Shown here piece by piece: positions 11,813 to 20,774 of a DNA stretch of 64,000 nucleotides. Positions within the stretch are counted from its first letter, which is position 1. The number at the start of each line of letters is the position of its first letter. The notes under the pieces are model-generated. The model was not told the origin of the DNA, did not search any database, and saw only the letters and a list, made by a program, of their open reading frames with translations. The DNA comes from Halomonas sp. 'Soap Lake #6' (GTDB lineage: Bacteria > Pseudomonadota > Gammaproteobacteria > Pseudomonadales > Halomonadaceae). The stretch lies in assembly GCF_003031405.1 (NCBI RefSeq), contig NZ_CP020469.1, forward strand, positions 2,232,001 through 2,296,000, in the 5' to 3' direction. Position numbers and translations under genes: made by a program.

Positions 11813-13000
11813 TCAGCAGCGCTCAATCAGCAGGGCAATCCCCTGCCCACCGCCGATACAAAGTGTCACTAAACCAAAGCGCCCCTGAGTGCGCTCTAAC
11901 TCATACAAGGTTTTTAAGATTAAAATGGCACCTGTTGCTCCCACCGGATGCCCCAGCGCCACCGCACCACCATTGGGGTTAAGTTTTTCTAATGGGAAAC
12001 CCAGCGTCTCGGCAACGGCCATCGCTTGAGCAGCAAAAGCCTCGTTGGATTCAATGACATCAATATCGTTAATTTGAAGCCCCGCTTGCTGGAGGCAGCG
12101 CTTAACAGCAGGAATCGGCCCAAGCCCCATCAGAGAAGGCTCTACACCAGCGGTAGTAGCTACCCTCAGTCGCGCTCGCGGCGTTAAGCCTCGCGCTTTG
12201 GCTTCATCCACATGGGCCAGCACGAGGGATGCTGCACCATCATTAATGCCTGAGGCGTTGCCCGCTGTCACAATCCCATCTTTTTTGAAGGCCGGTTTTA
12301 GGCGGGCTAAATCGCTAAGTTCCAGCCCTTCACGCACATGCTCATCTTGTTTGAAGGAGATCGTTTGTTTACCTTGGGCGACTTCAACTGGCACGATTTG
12401 CTCGTCAAAGCGCCCCTCTGCAATGGCCCGTGCCGCCTTTTGGTGACTATCGACTGCGAATTGGTCCAACTGCTCACGAGTTAAGCCATACTGTTTGGCA
12501 ATATTTTCAGCGGTAATCCCCATGTGCCCGCTGCCAAACGGATCGCTAAGAGTGCCCAGAGTAAGATCCTGAATATTGGCATCTCCCATGCGAATTCCAT
12601 TACGCGCTTGGGGGGGCAATACATAAGCACCACGTGACATGGACTCTGCCCCGCCGGACAACGCCAATCGGCTATCACCCAATGCAATTTGCTGGGCGGC
12701 AGACACCACTGCTTGAACACCAGAGCCACACAGCCGGTTTACGTTGAAAGCGCCAGCCTCCTTGGGTACGCCAGCGTTCAGCGCAATATGCCGGGCAAGG
12801 TAAGCATCCTGGGGACCCGTAGTAATGATGTGCCCGTAAACAGAATGATCTATATCACTACCCTCAACCCCCGCCCGACGCAGCGCCTCCTGGGCAGTGA
12901 TCACACCTAACTCATAGGGTGCCAGCGATGCGAGAGTTCCCCCAAAACCACCAATGGCAGTGCGTGCACCACCCAGAATAACGACGCTATCCAGTTGCAT
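11813..13000 (-). CDS. Thiolase (acetyl-CoA acetyltransferase / 3-ketoacyl-CoA thiolase)
   Basis: This 395-residue thiolase has its nucleophile cysteine at C91 in VNRLCGSGVQA, the histidine in GGAVALGHPVGATG and the second cysteine in TLCIGGGQG. Both the biosynthetic (acetoacetyl-CoA) and degradative types share these motifs; a BktB-like broad 3-ketoacyl specificity fits the context. AAGGAG lies five bases before the ATG. It is 35 bp after the acyl-CoA dehydrogenase gene on the same strand, so it probably performs the thiolytic step of this cassette's pathway. Confidence 0.9.
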   Translation of the reverse strand: MQLDSVVILGGARTAIGGFGGTLASLAPYELGVITAQEALRRAGVEGSDIDHSVYGHIITTGPQDAYLARHIALNAGVPKEAGAFNVNRLCGSGVQAVVSAAQQIALGDSRLALSGGAESMSRGAYVLPPQARNGIRMGDANIQDLTLGTLSDPFGSGHMGITAENIAKQYGLTREQLDQFAVDSHQKAARAIAEGRFDEQIVPVEVAQGKQTISFKQDEHVREGLELSDLARLKPAFKKDGIVTAGNASGINDGAASLVLAHVDEAKARGLTPRARLRVATTAGVEPSLMGLGPIPAVKRCLQQAGLQINDIDVIESNEAFAAQAMAVAETLGFPLEKLNPNGGAVALGHPVGATGAILILKTLYELERTQGRFGLVTLCIGGGQGIALLIERC

Positions 13001-13035
13001 GCTATCTCCTTCATCATGGCATACGGCAGTGAGGC

Positions 13036-14178
13036 TTATGCCACTTTGCCCAGCAGTGAACGTGCGACAACTTCTTTCATAATTTCAGAACTGCCTGCAT
13101 AAATGGTTTGTACGCGGGCATCCAAGTAGAACCGTGAAATCGGATATTCGTGGGTATAACCATAGCCTCCAAACAGTTGAAGACAGCGATCGACAGCGCG
13201 GCACTGTAGCTCGCTAAGCTGTAGTTTGAGAATGGCCGCGTCTGTGCTGCTCATCGTGCCCTGGCGATACTTGTCTACGCAGTGATTAAAGTAGGCTCGG
13301 GCCATGTCCAGTTGCGCTTTAATCTCTCCTAACGTGAAGCGAGTGTTTTGAAAGTCTGCTACCCGCTGGCCAAACGCTTGGCGCTGCTGTACGTACTCCA
13401 GGGTAAGTGCCAGCGCGCCTTCTACCGCCCCTAACGCTTGGGCACCCACACCCAAGCGTTCGCGAGGTAACTCCTGCATTAGGTAGCGAAACCCCGCCCC
13501 CTCTTCGCCCAATAGAGCATCACGGGGAAGCTGCATGTGATCAAAGGCAAGCTCTGCGGTATCGCTAGCGTGTTGGCCGATTTTTTTGATTGGTTTGCCA
13601 CGCGAAAAGCCTGGCAAGCGGGTGTCGACTAAAAACAGTGAAACACCTTTAGCACCCGCGGAAGGGTCAGTCTTAGCACAAACAATCACCAGATCGGCGA
13701 CTTGACCATTGGTGATAAAAATTTTACTGCCAGTTAACTCCCAGCCGGCTTTGGTTTTAGTGGCACGGGTTTTCATCGCAGCCAAATCGCTACCAGCATT
13801 GGGCTCTGTCATGGCAATAGCACCCAGGCTTTCGCCACGGGCCATGGCAGGCAACCAAGTCTCACGCTGCTCATTGGTACCTAGGTTTTGAAGATAAGGC
13901 ATCACAATATTGGCATGGATGTTATAAGCACTGGCTAGTCCGCCGAAGCCTTGCCGAGATATTTCCTCAAGCGCCAGTTGAGTAATAGCAATATCAGCGC
14001 CAGCCCCACCCCACGTATCATCAAGATCAATTCCTAACAACCCTGCGGCCCCTAGCGCTCTCCATAGTGAGCGGGGTATTTCACCCGCCTCTTCCCAGTG
14101 CTGATAAAAGGGAGCAACCTCTTGCGCCAAACAGCGCGAAATCATGGCGTGAAACAGCTCGTTGGTTTGAGCGTCCAT
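13036..14178 (-). CDS. Acyl-CoA dehydrogenase
   Basis: This 380-residue FAD enzyme has the usual N-terminal helical, middle beta and C-terminal helical domains. Signature elements are MTEPNAGSD (123-131), the FAD/substrate segment ITNGQVADL and the C-terminal FGGYGYTHEYP. At the position of the catalytic glutamate of medium-chain enzymes (YEGT) it reads YAGS, so that residue is alanine. Instead E240 in ELPRERL matches the alternative catalytic position known in isovaleryl-CoA and long-chain dehydrogenases. This points to a branched or longer substrate. The ATG lies two bases after the upstream ligase's TAA, and its ribosome site overlaps that gene's end, so translation is probably coupled. 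Confidence 0.9.
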   Translation of the reverse strand: MDAQTNELFHAMISRCLAQEVAPFYQHWEEAGEIPRSLWRALGAAGLLGIDLDDTWGGAGADIAITQLALEEISRQGFGGLASAYNIHANIVMPYLQNLGTNEQRETWLPAMARGESLGAIAMTEPNAGSDLAAMKTRATKTKAGWELTGSKIFITNGQVADLVIVCAKTDPSAGAKGVSLFLVDTRLPGFSRGKPIKKIGQHASDTAELAFDHMQLPRDALLGEEGAGFRYLMQELPRERLGVGAQALGAVEGALALTLEYVQQRQAFGQRVADFQNTRFTLGEIKAQLDMARAYFNHCVDKYRQGTMSSTDAAILKLQLSELQCRAVDRCLQLFGGYGYTHEYPISRFYLDARVQTIYAGSSEIMKEVVARSLLGKVA

Positions 14179-14180
14179 GC

Positions 14181-15752
14181 TTACTCCTTAAGATCTTGAC
14201 GAAGGTGGCGTTTGAGGATCTTACCTGCCGTACTTTTGGGCAGAGTGTCGGCAAATACCACGCGCTTGGGCACTTTATAGGGCGCTATCAAACTTTTAGT
14301 ATGGAGGATTAGCTCATCTGCGCTGACGACCTGACCATCTTTCACCACAACAACCGCAGTAATTGCCTCTATCCACTTTTCGTCCGGTAACCCAACCACT
14401 GCTACCTCAGAGATGGCCGAGTGCTTGAACAACGCCTCTTCCACTTCGCGGCTTGCCACCAGCACTCCGCCGGTATTAATCACATCCTTGATACGATCGA
14501 CCACATACAGATAGCCTGCCTCATCGAAATAGCCCACGTCGCCGGAGTGAAACCAGCCACCCTGAAAGGCTTCGGCGGTCATCTCGGGCTTCTCCCAATA
14601 GCCCGTCATTAACTGAGGGGAACGGTGGACTATTTCACCATGCTCGCCAGGGGCCACATCGTTCATGTCTAAATCTACGATGCGAGTTTCCACTGTTAGT
14701 ATGGGCCGCCCTGCCGATGCCGGGCGATCAGCATGCTCTTCTGGTCGCAAAACCGTTGCTAAAGGGGCAATCTCACTCTGCCCATAGCAATTGTAGAGGC
14801 CTACACCCTGAAAGCACTGCTGCATCTCCTCCAACACCGGCACGGGCATAATAGAGGCGCCGTAATAAGCTTTCTTGAGACTGGTTAAATCAAACTGATC
14901 AAATTCAGCATGGCGAAGCAGACTGATCCACACCGTGGGCGGGGCAAAAAATGAGGCTATTCTGTGCTCTGCAATTGCAGAGAGGCAGTTCTCCGGCAAA
15001 GGCGCTTCAAGTAGATGCACTGGCGCCCCCAGTAGTAATGCAGGCATTAAAAAGACATGCATCTGCGCCGAATGGTAGAGCGGCAACGCCGCCAACATGG
15101 CATCGTTGCTGTTTATATCCAGCTCAACCATGCATGCCATGTATTCAGCCATTAGCGCTTGATGCGTCATCATCGCAGCTTTTGGTGCAGCGGTAGTTCC
15201 AGAGGTATAAAGCAGTTGGGCAAGGCTACTTCCCTCCAGCGTCACATCAGGCTCATGTTGTGTCTGAAACTTCCGCACACACGCCAGCACATCAAATGCC
15301 TGCTCGCTATAAAAACCACCTTGGGCACCCTGCTCCGTTGCATGCAGAGTTCCCTGCAGTGTTAACTCCAACCCCTGCGTAGCTGCATTTACTTTATCAG
15401 CTAGCACTGTATCGCTAAGCACCCCCTTTGCTCCTGACTGCTCAAGGATATAGCGCAGCTCTTCGCTACTGAGCGCAAAGTTGATAGGAACATGCACAAG
15501 GCCGGCTTTCGTAGCAGCCAGCCAAGCAATCACGTAAGCATCCGAGTTTTTGCCATACACCGCTAACCTATCCCCCGGTGAAAGGCCCGCCTCCAGCAGG
15601 CCATTAGCAACTTGGTTAGCGGCACTATTTAGCGCTTGATAACTCCAATCACGTTCACCAAAGGTAAGCGCTGTTCGCTGTGAATATTTGCGAGCACTGC
15701 GGCTTAACGCAGCGCCGATGGTATTGCGGTGGATTAAACGTGTGTTCGACAT
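14181..15752 (-). CDS. AMP-forming acyl-CoA ligase (FadD3-like)
   Basis: This 523-residue ligase has the P-loop LLYTSGTTAAPKAA (about residues 182-195), NCYGQSEIAPLA, the hinge DRIKDVINTGG and the C-terminal PKSTAGKILKR with the catalytic lysine. It would form a CoA thioester from ATP and a carboxylic acid. It is the second ligase of the same cassette, and its sequence is distinct from the one at 10067, so two acids or two stages may be activated. GAAAGGA precedes the ATG. It follows the substrate-binding protein by 39 bp and is two bases from the dehydrogenase. Confidence 0.85.
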   Translation of the reverse strand: MSNTRLIHRNTIGAALSRSARKYSQRTALTFGERDWSYQALNSAANQVANGLLEAGLSPGDRLAVYGKNSDAYVIAWLAATKAGLVHVPINFALSSEELRYILEQSGAKGVLSDTVLADKVNAATQGLELTLQGTLHATEQGAQGGFYSEQAFDVLACVRKFQTQHEPDVTLEGSSLAQLLYTSGTTAAPKAAMMTHQALMAEYMACMVELDINSNDAMLAALPLYHSAQMHVFLMPALLLGAPVHLLEAPLPENCLSAIAEHRIASFFAPPTVWISLLRHAEFDQFDLTSLKKAYYGASIMPVPVLEEMQQCFQGVGLYNCYGQSEIAPLATVLRPEEHADRPASAGRPILTVETRIVDLDMNDVAPGEHGEIVHRSPQLMTGYWEKPEMTAEAFQGGWFHSGDVGYFDEAGYLYVVDRIKDVINTGGVLVASREVEEALFKHSAISEVAVVGLPDEKWIEAITAVVVVKDGQVVSADELILHTKSLIAPYKVPKRVVFADTLPKSTAGKILKRHLRQDLKE

Positions 15753-15791
15753 GCCAAGTCCTTTCTGTTGTTGTGCTTGATTGGCAGGGCG

Positions 15792-17021
15792 TTAGCTTTT
15801 AACTAGCGGGCAGACGCTTTCAGACAGTGGCCGGAATGCCTCTTCGGCAGGAATAGTACGCACCACCCTGAACAGGTCGTCTTCATCGGCAGACTCATCC
15901 GGTGATTTCACCTCAACGAGGTACATATCGTGCACCATGCGGCCGTCTTCGCGGATATAACCGTTGGTCGCAAAAATATCGTTAACGGGTGTATCTGCCA
16001 TCTGTTGGCGAACTGTTTGGGTATCGTCCGTTCCTGTAGCCTCAATGGCTTCTAAATAGTGGAGGGTACTGGAATATAGGCCAGCGTGAACCATGGTTGG
16101 CATACTGCCGGTGCGTTCGCGAAAACGCTCCGCCCATGCGCGAGTTTCGTCATTTAAGTCGTAATACCACGCTTTAGTGAACTGCAGACCCTGAGCATTT
16201 TCCAAACCAATACTGCGAATGTCGGTACTAAACAGCACCATACCTGCAAGAATCTGGCCTGACTGGGTAATACCAAATTCACCCGCAGTTTGAACGGCAT
16301 TGATGGTATCGCCGCCGGCGTTATTTAGAGCAATAACGTCAGCACCGGATGCCTGGGCCTGCAGCATAAAAGAGGAGAAATCACTATTCGGGAAAGGGTG
16401 GCGTGCTCGACCTACTATAGTGCCCCCATTTTCAGTCACTACCCGCTCGACATCGGCTTCGAGGGCATGGCCAAATGAGTAATCGGCACTTAACAAGTAC
16501 CAGTTCTTGTAGCCCTCATCGGTAATGGCCTTTGCCGTGCCGTTCGACATCGCCCAGGTATCGTAGACCCAGTGGATATGGTTAGGGGAACAGTGCTCAT
16601 TCGTAACACCGGATGACACAGCGCCGTTGACCAAGCCAAGTTTGTCGGCATCCTCTAAAAGTCTCACCGCCGCCAAAGTAACCGATGATGCCACTAAGCC
16701 AGTCACCATATCGACGTTACGTTCATCAATCCACTCACGTACAACGCTGGAGCCTACATCAGGACTATTACGGTCGTCAGCACTAAAAACCACTATGTTG
16801 GCGCCATGTACACTGCCGCCAATATCTTCAATAGCCATCTCAATCGCATCTTGCCCCAGAGGGCCGATAGGGTCTCGATAAATACCTGACATATCAGCCA
16901 GATACCCGATTCGTATCTCGTTGTCCGAAATACCATCACTGGCAAATGTGGCAGGAGTGTAACTCGCAGTAAGAATAGCGGCCGATAGTGCGGAAATAGC
17001 AAAGTGTCGCGATAGCTGCAT
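15792..17021 (-). CDS. ABC transporter periplasmic substrate-binding protein (branched-chain amino acid / carboxylate type)
   Basis: This 409-residue protein starts with a Sec signal peptide (residues ~1-27, ending ASYTPATFA) and continues with EIRIGYLADMSGIYRDPIGP, the ligand-pocket start typical of Peripla_BP_6 / LivK-type receptors. Later segments such as HIHWVYDTWAMSNGTAKAI fit the same fold. Members bind branched amino acids, amides, short carboxylates or aromatic acids. No permease or ATPase genes of the Liv type occur anywhere in the window, so it is an orphan receptor. As first gene of a ligase/dehydrogenase/thiolase cassette it probably delivers that pathway's acid substrate. AAAGG lies before the ATG. 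Confidence 0.85.
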   Translation of the reverse strand: MQLSRHFAISALSAAILTASYTPATFASDGISDNEIRIGYLADMSGIYRDPIGPLGQDAIEMAIEDIGGSVHGANIVVFSADDRNSPDVGSSVVREWIDERNVDMVTGLVASSVTLAAVRLLEDADKLGLVNGAVSSGVTNEHCSPNHIHWVYDTWAMSNGTAKAITDEGYKNWYLLSADYSFGHALEADVERVVTENGGTIVGRARHPFPNSDFSSFMLQAQASGADVIALNNAGGDTINAVQTAGEFGITQSGQILAGMVLFSTDIRSIGLENAQGLQFTKAWYYDLNDETRAWAERFRERTGSMPTMVHAGLYSSTLHYLEAIEATGTDDTQTVRQQMADTPVNDIFATNGYIREDGRMVHDMYLVEVKSPDESADEDDLFRVVRTIPAEEAFRPLSESVCPLVKS

Positions 17022-17243
17022 GTCAGTTAACCTTTCTATTGTTGTTATTGGATAGGCTTCAACGGCGCTTTAGGCCATGCCTCAACTGCATGTTAAGAGT
17101 AAAAGCGCCTCTTCTGTTTACCTATCAAGCCAGTTTTTTTGCAATTCGTGCCATTCGTAACTGCTTTCCACTTTATCTCGGCATTAGTCGCTACCGCTCA
17201 CGAGCGGTACAATAGCGTTTTAATTGCAAAGCAGGAGTAAGGT

Positions 17244-18095
17244 GTGGCCACCCCCTATAGGGATGATTTTTTACCCGAGTCGCTACAGTTTCGCCCTCGT
17301 ACGCCGCTGGTTGATATTGGTGCAAACCTGACTCACGAGAGCTTTCAGCGTGATCTTAGTGATGTGATCGCCAGGGCAAAGGCCGCCAACGTAGCTACCC
17401 TAATCGTCACCGGTACGGATATCGAACACGCAGAGCAAGCAGTAGCAATGGCGCAGCAGTTTCCCGGGCTATACGCAACAGCCGGAGTTCACCCCCATGA
17501 CGCAAGCGGCTGGAACGATGATGTGGCGCGCCAACTTAAAGCACTCCATCAAAAGGCAGAAGTCGTTGCCGTTGGCGAATGTGGGCTGGACTTTAACCGC
17601 AATTTTTCTACTCCCTCTGAACAAGAGCGAGCTTTTGAGGCACAGCTTGTATTAGCAGCTGAAAGTGGCCTACCACTTTTTTTACATGAGCGCGATGCTG
17701 GTCAACGCATGCGTGACATACTGCGTAGCTGGCGAGATGATATAAGCCAAGCGGTTATCCACTGCTTTACCGCTGACCGCGATACACTCCACGGTTACCT
17801 GGATCTAGACCTACATATCGGTCTAACAGGCTGGATTTGTGATGAGCGTCGTGGGCACTCTTTACGCACTCTGGTTAAAGACATCCCGCTGGAGCGGTTA
17901 ATGGTAGAAACCGACTGTCCTTATCTGTTACCCCGCAACCTTCCAGCAAAGCTGAAAGGACGCCGACATGAGCCAGCCCTGCTACCCTGGATTGTAAGAG
18001 AGATTGCTCTTTGGCATGACGTAAGTGAAGCCGAGCTGGGCGCTGCAACCACTCGCACCGCCCTGCGTTTTTTCCGCATCGATGCGGTATCTTAG
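17244..18095 (+). CDS. tatD: TatD family metal-dependent DNase
   Basis: This 283-residue TIM-barrel metal hydrolase carries the TatD segments DIGANLTHESF, TAGVHPHD, AVGECGLDFNRNFS, VIHCFT and VETDCPYLLPR. The first motif is DIGANLT rather than HxH, as in true E. coli TatD and unlike YcfH/YjjV. TatD is a 3'-5' exonuclease linked to DNA repair and turnover. The start is GTG at 17244, with AGGAG seven bases upstream. About 14 extra residues precede the usual family start. The next gene begins 13 bp after its stop, suggesting cotranscription. Confidence 0.92.
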   Translation: MATPYRDDFLPESLQFRPRTPLVDIGANLTHESFQRDLSDVIARAKAANVATLIVTGTDIEHAEQAVAMAQQFPGLYATAGVHPHDASGWNDDVARQLKALHQKAEVVAVGECGLDFNRNFSTPSEQERAFEAQLVLAAESGLPLFLHERDAGQRMRDILRSWRDDISQAVIHCFTADRDTLHGYLDLDLHIGLTGWICDERRGHSLRTLVKDIPLERLMVETDCPYLLPRNLPAKLKGRRHEPALLPWIVREIALWHDVSEAELGAATTRTALRFFRIDAVS

Positions 18096-18108
18096 AAGGA
18101 GTAATAGC

Positions 18109-18588
18109 GTGGCTGATTACCCAGGATTTATTGCCATTGAGACGGGCGACGAAGATGGTTTGCCACTGGTTATTGCCTGGTCTTTGCCCGATGGGCGTAT
18201 CAAGCAGACATTAATTCAGCCTGATGACAGCTGGATCAATGAAGATACCAATGTCATGGGCGCTTATAGTATTGAGGAGTTAGAAAGCTTAGGCGTTAGC
18301 CCACTAGATGTGATTCGTGAGCTAGAAACCGATCATTTTTCCGCAACGCTGTATACCAGCGACAATGGTGATGATGAAGCTGCGCTAGCTCGCCTATTTG
18401 ACACCTACGGGATAGACCCTTTTGTAGAGCTAGCGCCTGCAAAGGTGCTGTATGAATCCATTAGTTCAAGCGAGTGGCACCGTTTGCGCAGCGAAACATT
18501 TAATGACCTTGGTCTTGAACCCATGCGACCCGAAGATGAAATAGCGGTCATGCTTTCACTACACCAACGGCTTACGGAGCCAGACTAA
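18109..18588 (+). CDS. Conserved protein with degenerate DnaQ-like exonuclease features
   Basis: This 159-residue protein starts at the GTG at 18109, which has AGAAGGAG a few bases upstream; the longer open frame overlaps tatD and is not preferred. The order of elements resembles a DEDD 3'-5' exonuclease: FIAIETGD at the start (the first catalytic aspartate would be alanine), LYTSDNGDDEAALARLF in the middle, and EDEIAVMLSLHQRL at the end where HxxxxD-like motifs sit. Key acids look missing, so it may be an inactive RNase-H-fold protein. That reading is tentative. It is probably cotranscribed with tatD, and its last four bases overlap epmC on the other strand. Confidence 0.75.
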   Translation: MADYPGFIAIETGDEDGLPLVIAWSLPDGRIKQTLIQPDDSWINEDTNVMGAYSIEELESLGVSPLDVIRELETDHFSATLYTSDNGDDEAALARLFDTYGIDPFVELAPAKVLYESISSSEWHRLRSETFNDLGLEPMRPEDEIAVMLSLHQRLTEPD

Positions 18589-19178
18589 TCAATACAAGCA
18601 GTTAATACGTCATTAGTGCGTAATGCCTCTCGCCCCCGCTGAATAGCAACGCTTAGAGAGTCAGAACACTGATAGTAGCGTGTCAGCGCAATATGGAAAG
18701 CGTTGGCGCGCTCAGGTAAGCCCTCTTCCTTATAGCGCTGCGCGCGGCTAGCCACTTTTTGTGCAAATGCTTCACGGTCCACTTCCCCCTCACCGCCCAG
18801 ATTATCAACGCTTACATGAAAGGTGCGGCCACAGGCCTGTGTAAAAAGCAGCTCAAGTGCTTGAGGAGCGATTTCAGCTTGCTCGAACGCCCTCTGCTGC
18901 TCCACATTGCGCCCATCGGGGTAATACCAATAACCGTAATCCTCTAGCAGGCGACGCTTTTCCCCAGCGATGCACCAATGGCTGATTTCATGCAGAGCAC
19001 TGGCAAAATAGCCGCGAGCAAAAATAACCTGGTGATAAGGCGTGCACGGTGTTGCTGGCCGATAAAGAGGTTCATCACCGCCTTTTATAAGCCGTGTTTG
19101 ATAATGCTCAGCAAAAACGCCATCAAAGAGCGCCACTATATCGCTAAGTATCCAACGTCCTTCGTCTAGAGTTGTCAT
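18585..19178 (-). CDS. epmC: Elongation factor P hydroxylase EpmC
   Basis: This 197-residue protein matches EpmC (YfcM). It has FARGYFASALHEISHWC with the metal-binding HExxH at about residues 63-67, then GEKRRLLEDYGYWYYPDGR. EpmC hydroxylates the beta-lysyl-lysine that EpmA and EpmB place on EF-P. epmA, epmB and efp are not in the window. It overlaps the convergent gene at 18109 by four bases. No strong ribosome site is seen before the ATG. Confidence 0.92.
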   Translation of the reverse strand: MTTLDEGRWILSDIVALFDGVFAEHYQTRLIKGGDEPLYRPATPCTPYHQVIFARGYFASALHEISHWCIAGEKRRLLEDYGYWYYPDGRNVEQQRAFEQAEIAPQALELLFTQACGRTFHVSVDNLGGEGEVDREAFAQKVASRAQRYKEEGLPERANAFHIALTRYYQCSDSLSVAIQRGREALRTNDVLTACID

Positions 19179-19348
19179 GGTGCCATTTTAGCCAACGATT
19201 TTGCGCAGTATACCTTAGTGAATTACACACACTGAAGAACCGGGCAGTCTAAAGAATGCGACAGCCTGAAGAGTAGACGGCAAAACTTAGCAACACCTGC
19301 TAATCTATCGGCTTTTTATAGGCCACTTTGCTAACTAGGAGCTTTACC

Positions 19349-20767
19349 TTGGGCGGCTTTGCTAAACAGATCAAAACGACCTACTGGCCAGAAACACGGA
19401 TGCTAGTAGCCCTGGCGCTCCCCATTTGCGGTGCCCAGCTTGCTCAAGCGGGCATGAGTGTAGTGGATGTAATGATGACCGGGCGGCACAACGCCACTTC
19501 CCTAGCTGCGGTCTCAGTGGGTTCAAGCCTATGGATGCCACTCATGTTATTTATGACCGGCACACTAATGGGGCTAACTCCAATTGTGGCACATCTGCTA
19601 GGCGGCCAGCGTAACGCGGATATTCGCCCTGCTGTACACCAAGCATTATGGGTTGCACTGGCATTAGGTATCGTTGCCGCCTTGCTGCTCTGGCTAGCCG
19701 TTATGCCAATCTTCGAGCGCATGAGTGTGCCTACTGCTGTTGCCAGAGAGTCTGCAGCCTATCTCTCTGCGGTTGCCTTTGGGATGCCAGGGATTGCGCT
19801 ATTCCAGGCACTAAGGGCATTTTCAGATGGTATGAATCATACGCGCCCTGCCCTGTGGATCAGCTTGATAGGGCTATCGGTCAATATCCCTAGTAACTAC
19901 GTATTAATTTACGGCGGTGATGGGTTAGTAAACCTGTTAGGAGATTGGCTACCAACCACCATTCAGCAGTTGCCTGCATTGGGCGCCTTTGGTTGCGGCA
20001 TCGCCACCGCACTTTCAATGTGGACCATGGCCTTCGCCATGGCCTACTACACGCGCCGGGGCCGCACATATCGCAGCGTCTCGTTGTGGCAACGACTGAC
20101 GCCGCCCAGCTTAACCGGTATCCGTGAGCTAGTTGTGGTGGGCGTACCTATTGGGGTCGCTATCTTTGTCGAAGTAACACTGTTTACGCTTATTGCGCTA
20201 TTTATTGCCAGCTTCGGTGAGGTCACGGTTGGCGCGCACCAAATTGCACTGAGCTATACCACAATTCTGTTTATGCTGCCGATGTCACTTAGCATGGCCC
20301 TAACAGTACGCGTAGGTAACACCCTCGGACAGCGACGCCTGGCATTAGCCCGAAAGGTTGCCTGGAATGGGATTGCCATCAGTGTGATGGTAGCTATCAT
20401 CAATAGCGCACTGATATGGATGACGGCACCTACGGTCATTGCACTGTACACCTCGAACCCTGACGTCCAAGCCTTGGCACTGACGATTATTTCTCTGGCG
20501 GTTATCTTTCAACTGTCAGATTCACTGCAGGTTAATTTGGCCGGCGCACTCAGGGGTTACAAGGATACCCGCATCGTGATGATTATTACGGTGCTTTCTT
20601 ACTGGATAGTGGGTTTAGGTGGTGGGCACTGGTTAGGAACCCATGGCTTCGGCAATATGTCTGAACCAATGGGTGTACATGGTTACTGGATAGGCTTAAT
20701 TGCCGGGCTTAGTACTGCCGCTCTGCTACTTGGGTGGCGATTGAAGTGGATCAGCCAAAAGGAGTAA
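19349..20767 (+). CDS. MATE family multidrug efflux transporter (NorM-like)
   Basis: This is a 472-residue, twelve-span membrane protein in two homologous halves, starting ALALPICGAQLAQAG with VDVMMTGRHNATSLAAVSVG, the NorM-type first helices. MATE proteins export cationic drugs and dyes using Na+ or H+ gradients. The start is TTG at 19349, chosen because TAGGAG lies seven bases upstream; another TTG at 19328 is in frame but lacks such a site. The DUF3080 lipoprotein gene begins seven bases after the stop, so the two are probably one operon. Confidence 0.88.
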   Translation: MGGFAKQIKTTYWPETRMLVALALPICGAQLAQAGMSVVDVMMTGRHNATSLAAVSVGSSLWMPLMLFMTGTLMGLTPIVAHLLGGQRNADIRPAVHQALWVALALGIVAALLLWLAVMPIFERMSVPTAVARESAAYLSAVAFGMPGIALFQALRAFSDGMNHTRPALWISLIGLSVNIPSNYVLIYGGDGLVNLLGDWLPTTIQQLPALGAFGCGIATALSMWTMAFAMAYYTRRGRTYRSVSLWQRLTPPSLTGIRELVVVGVPIGVAIFVEVTLFTLIALFIASFGEVTVGAHQIALSYTTILFMLPMSLSMALTVRVGNTLGQRRLALARKVAWNGIAISVMVAIINSALIWMTAPTVIALYTSNPDVQALALTIISLAVIFQLSDSLQVNLAGALRGYKDTRIVMIITVLSYWIVGLGGGHWLGTHGFGNMSEPMGVHGYWIGLIAGLSTAALLLGWRLKWISQKE

Positions 20768-20774
20768 CCACTCC

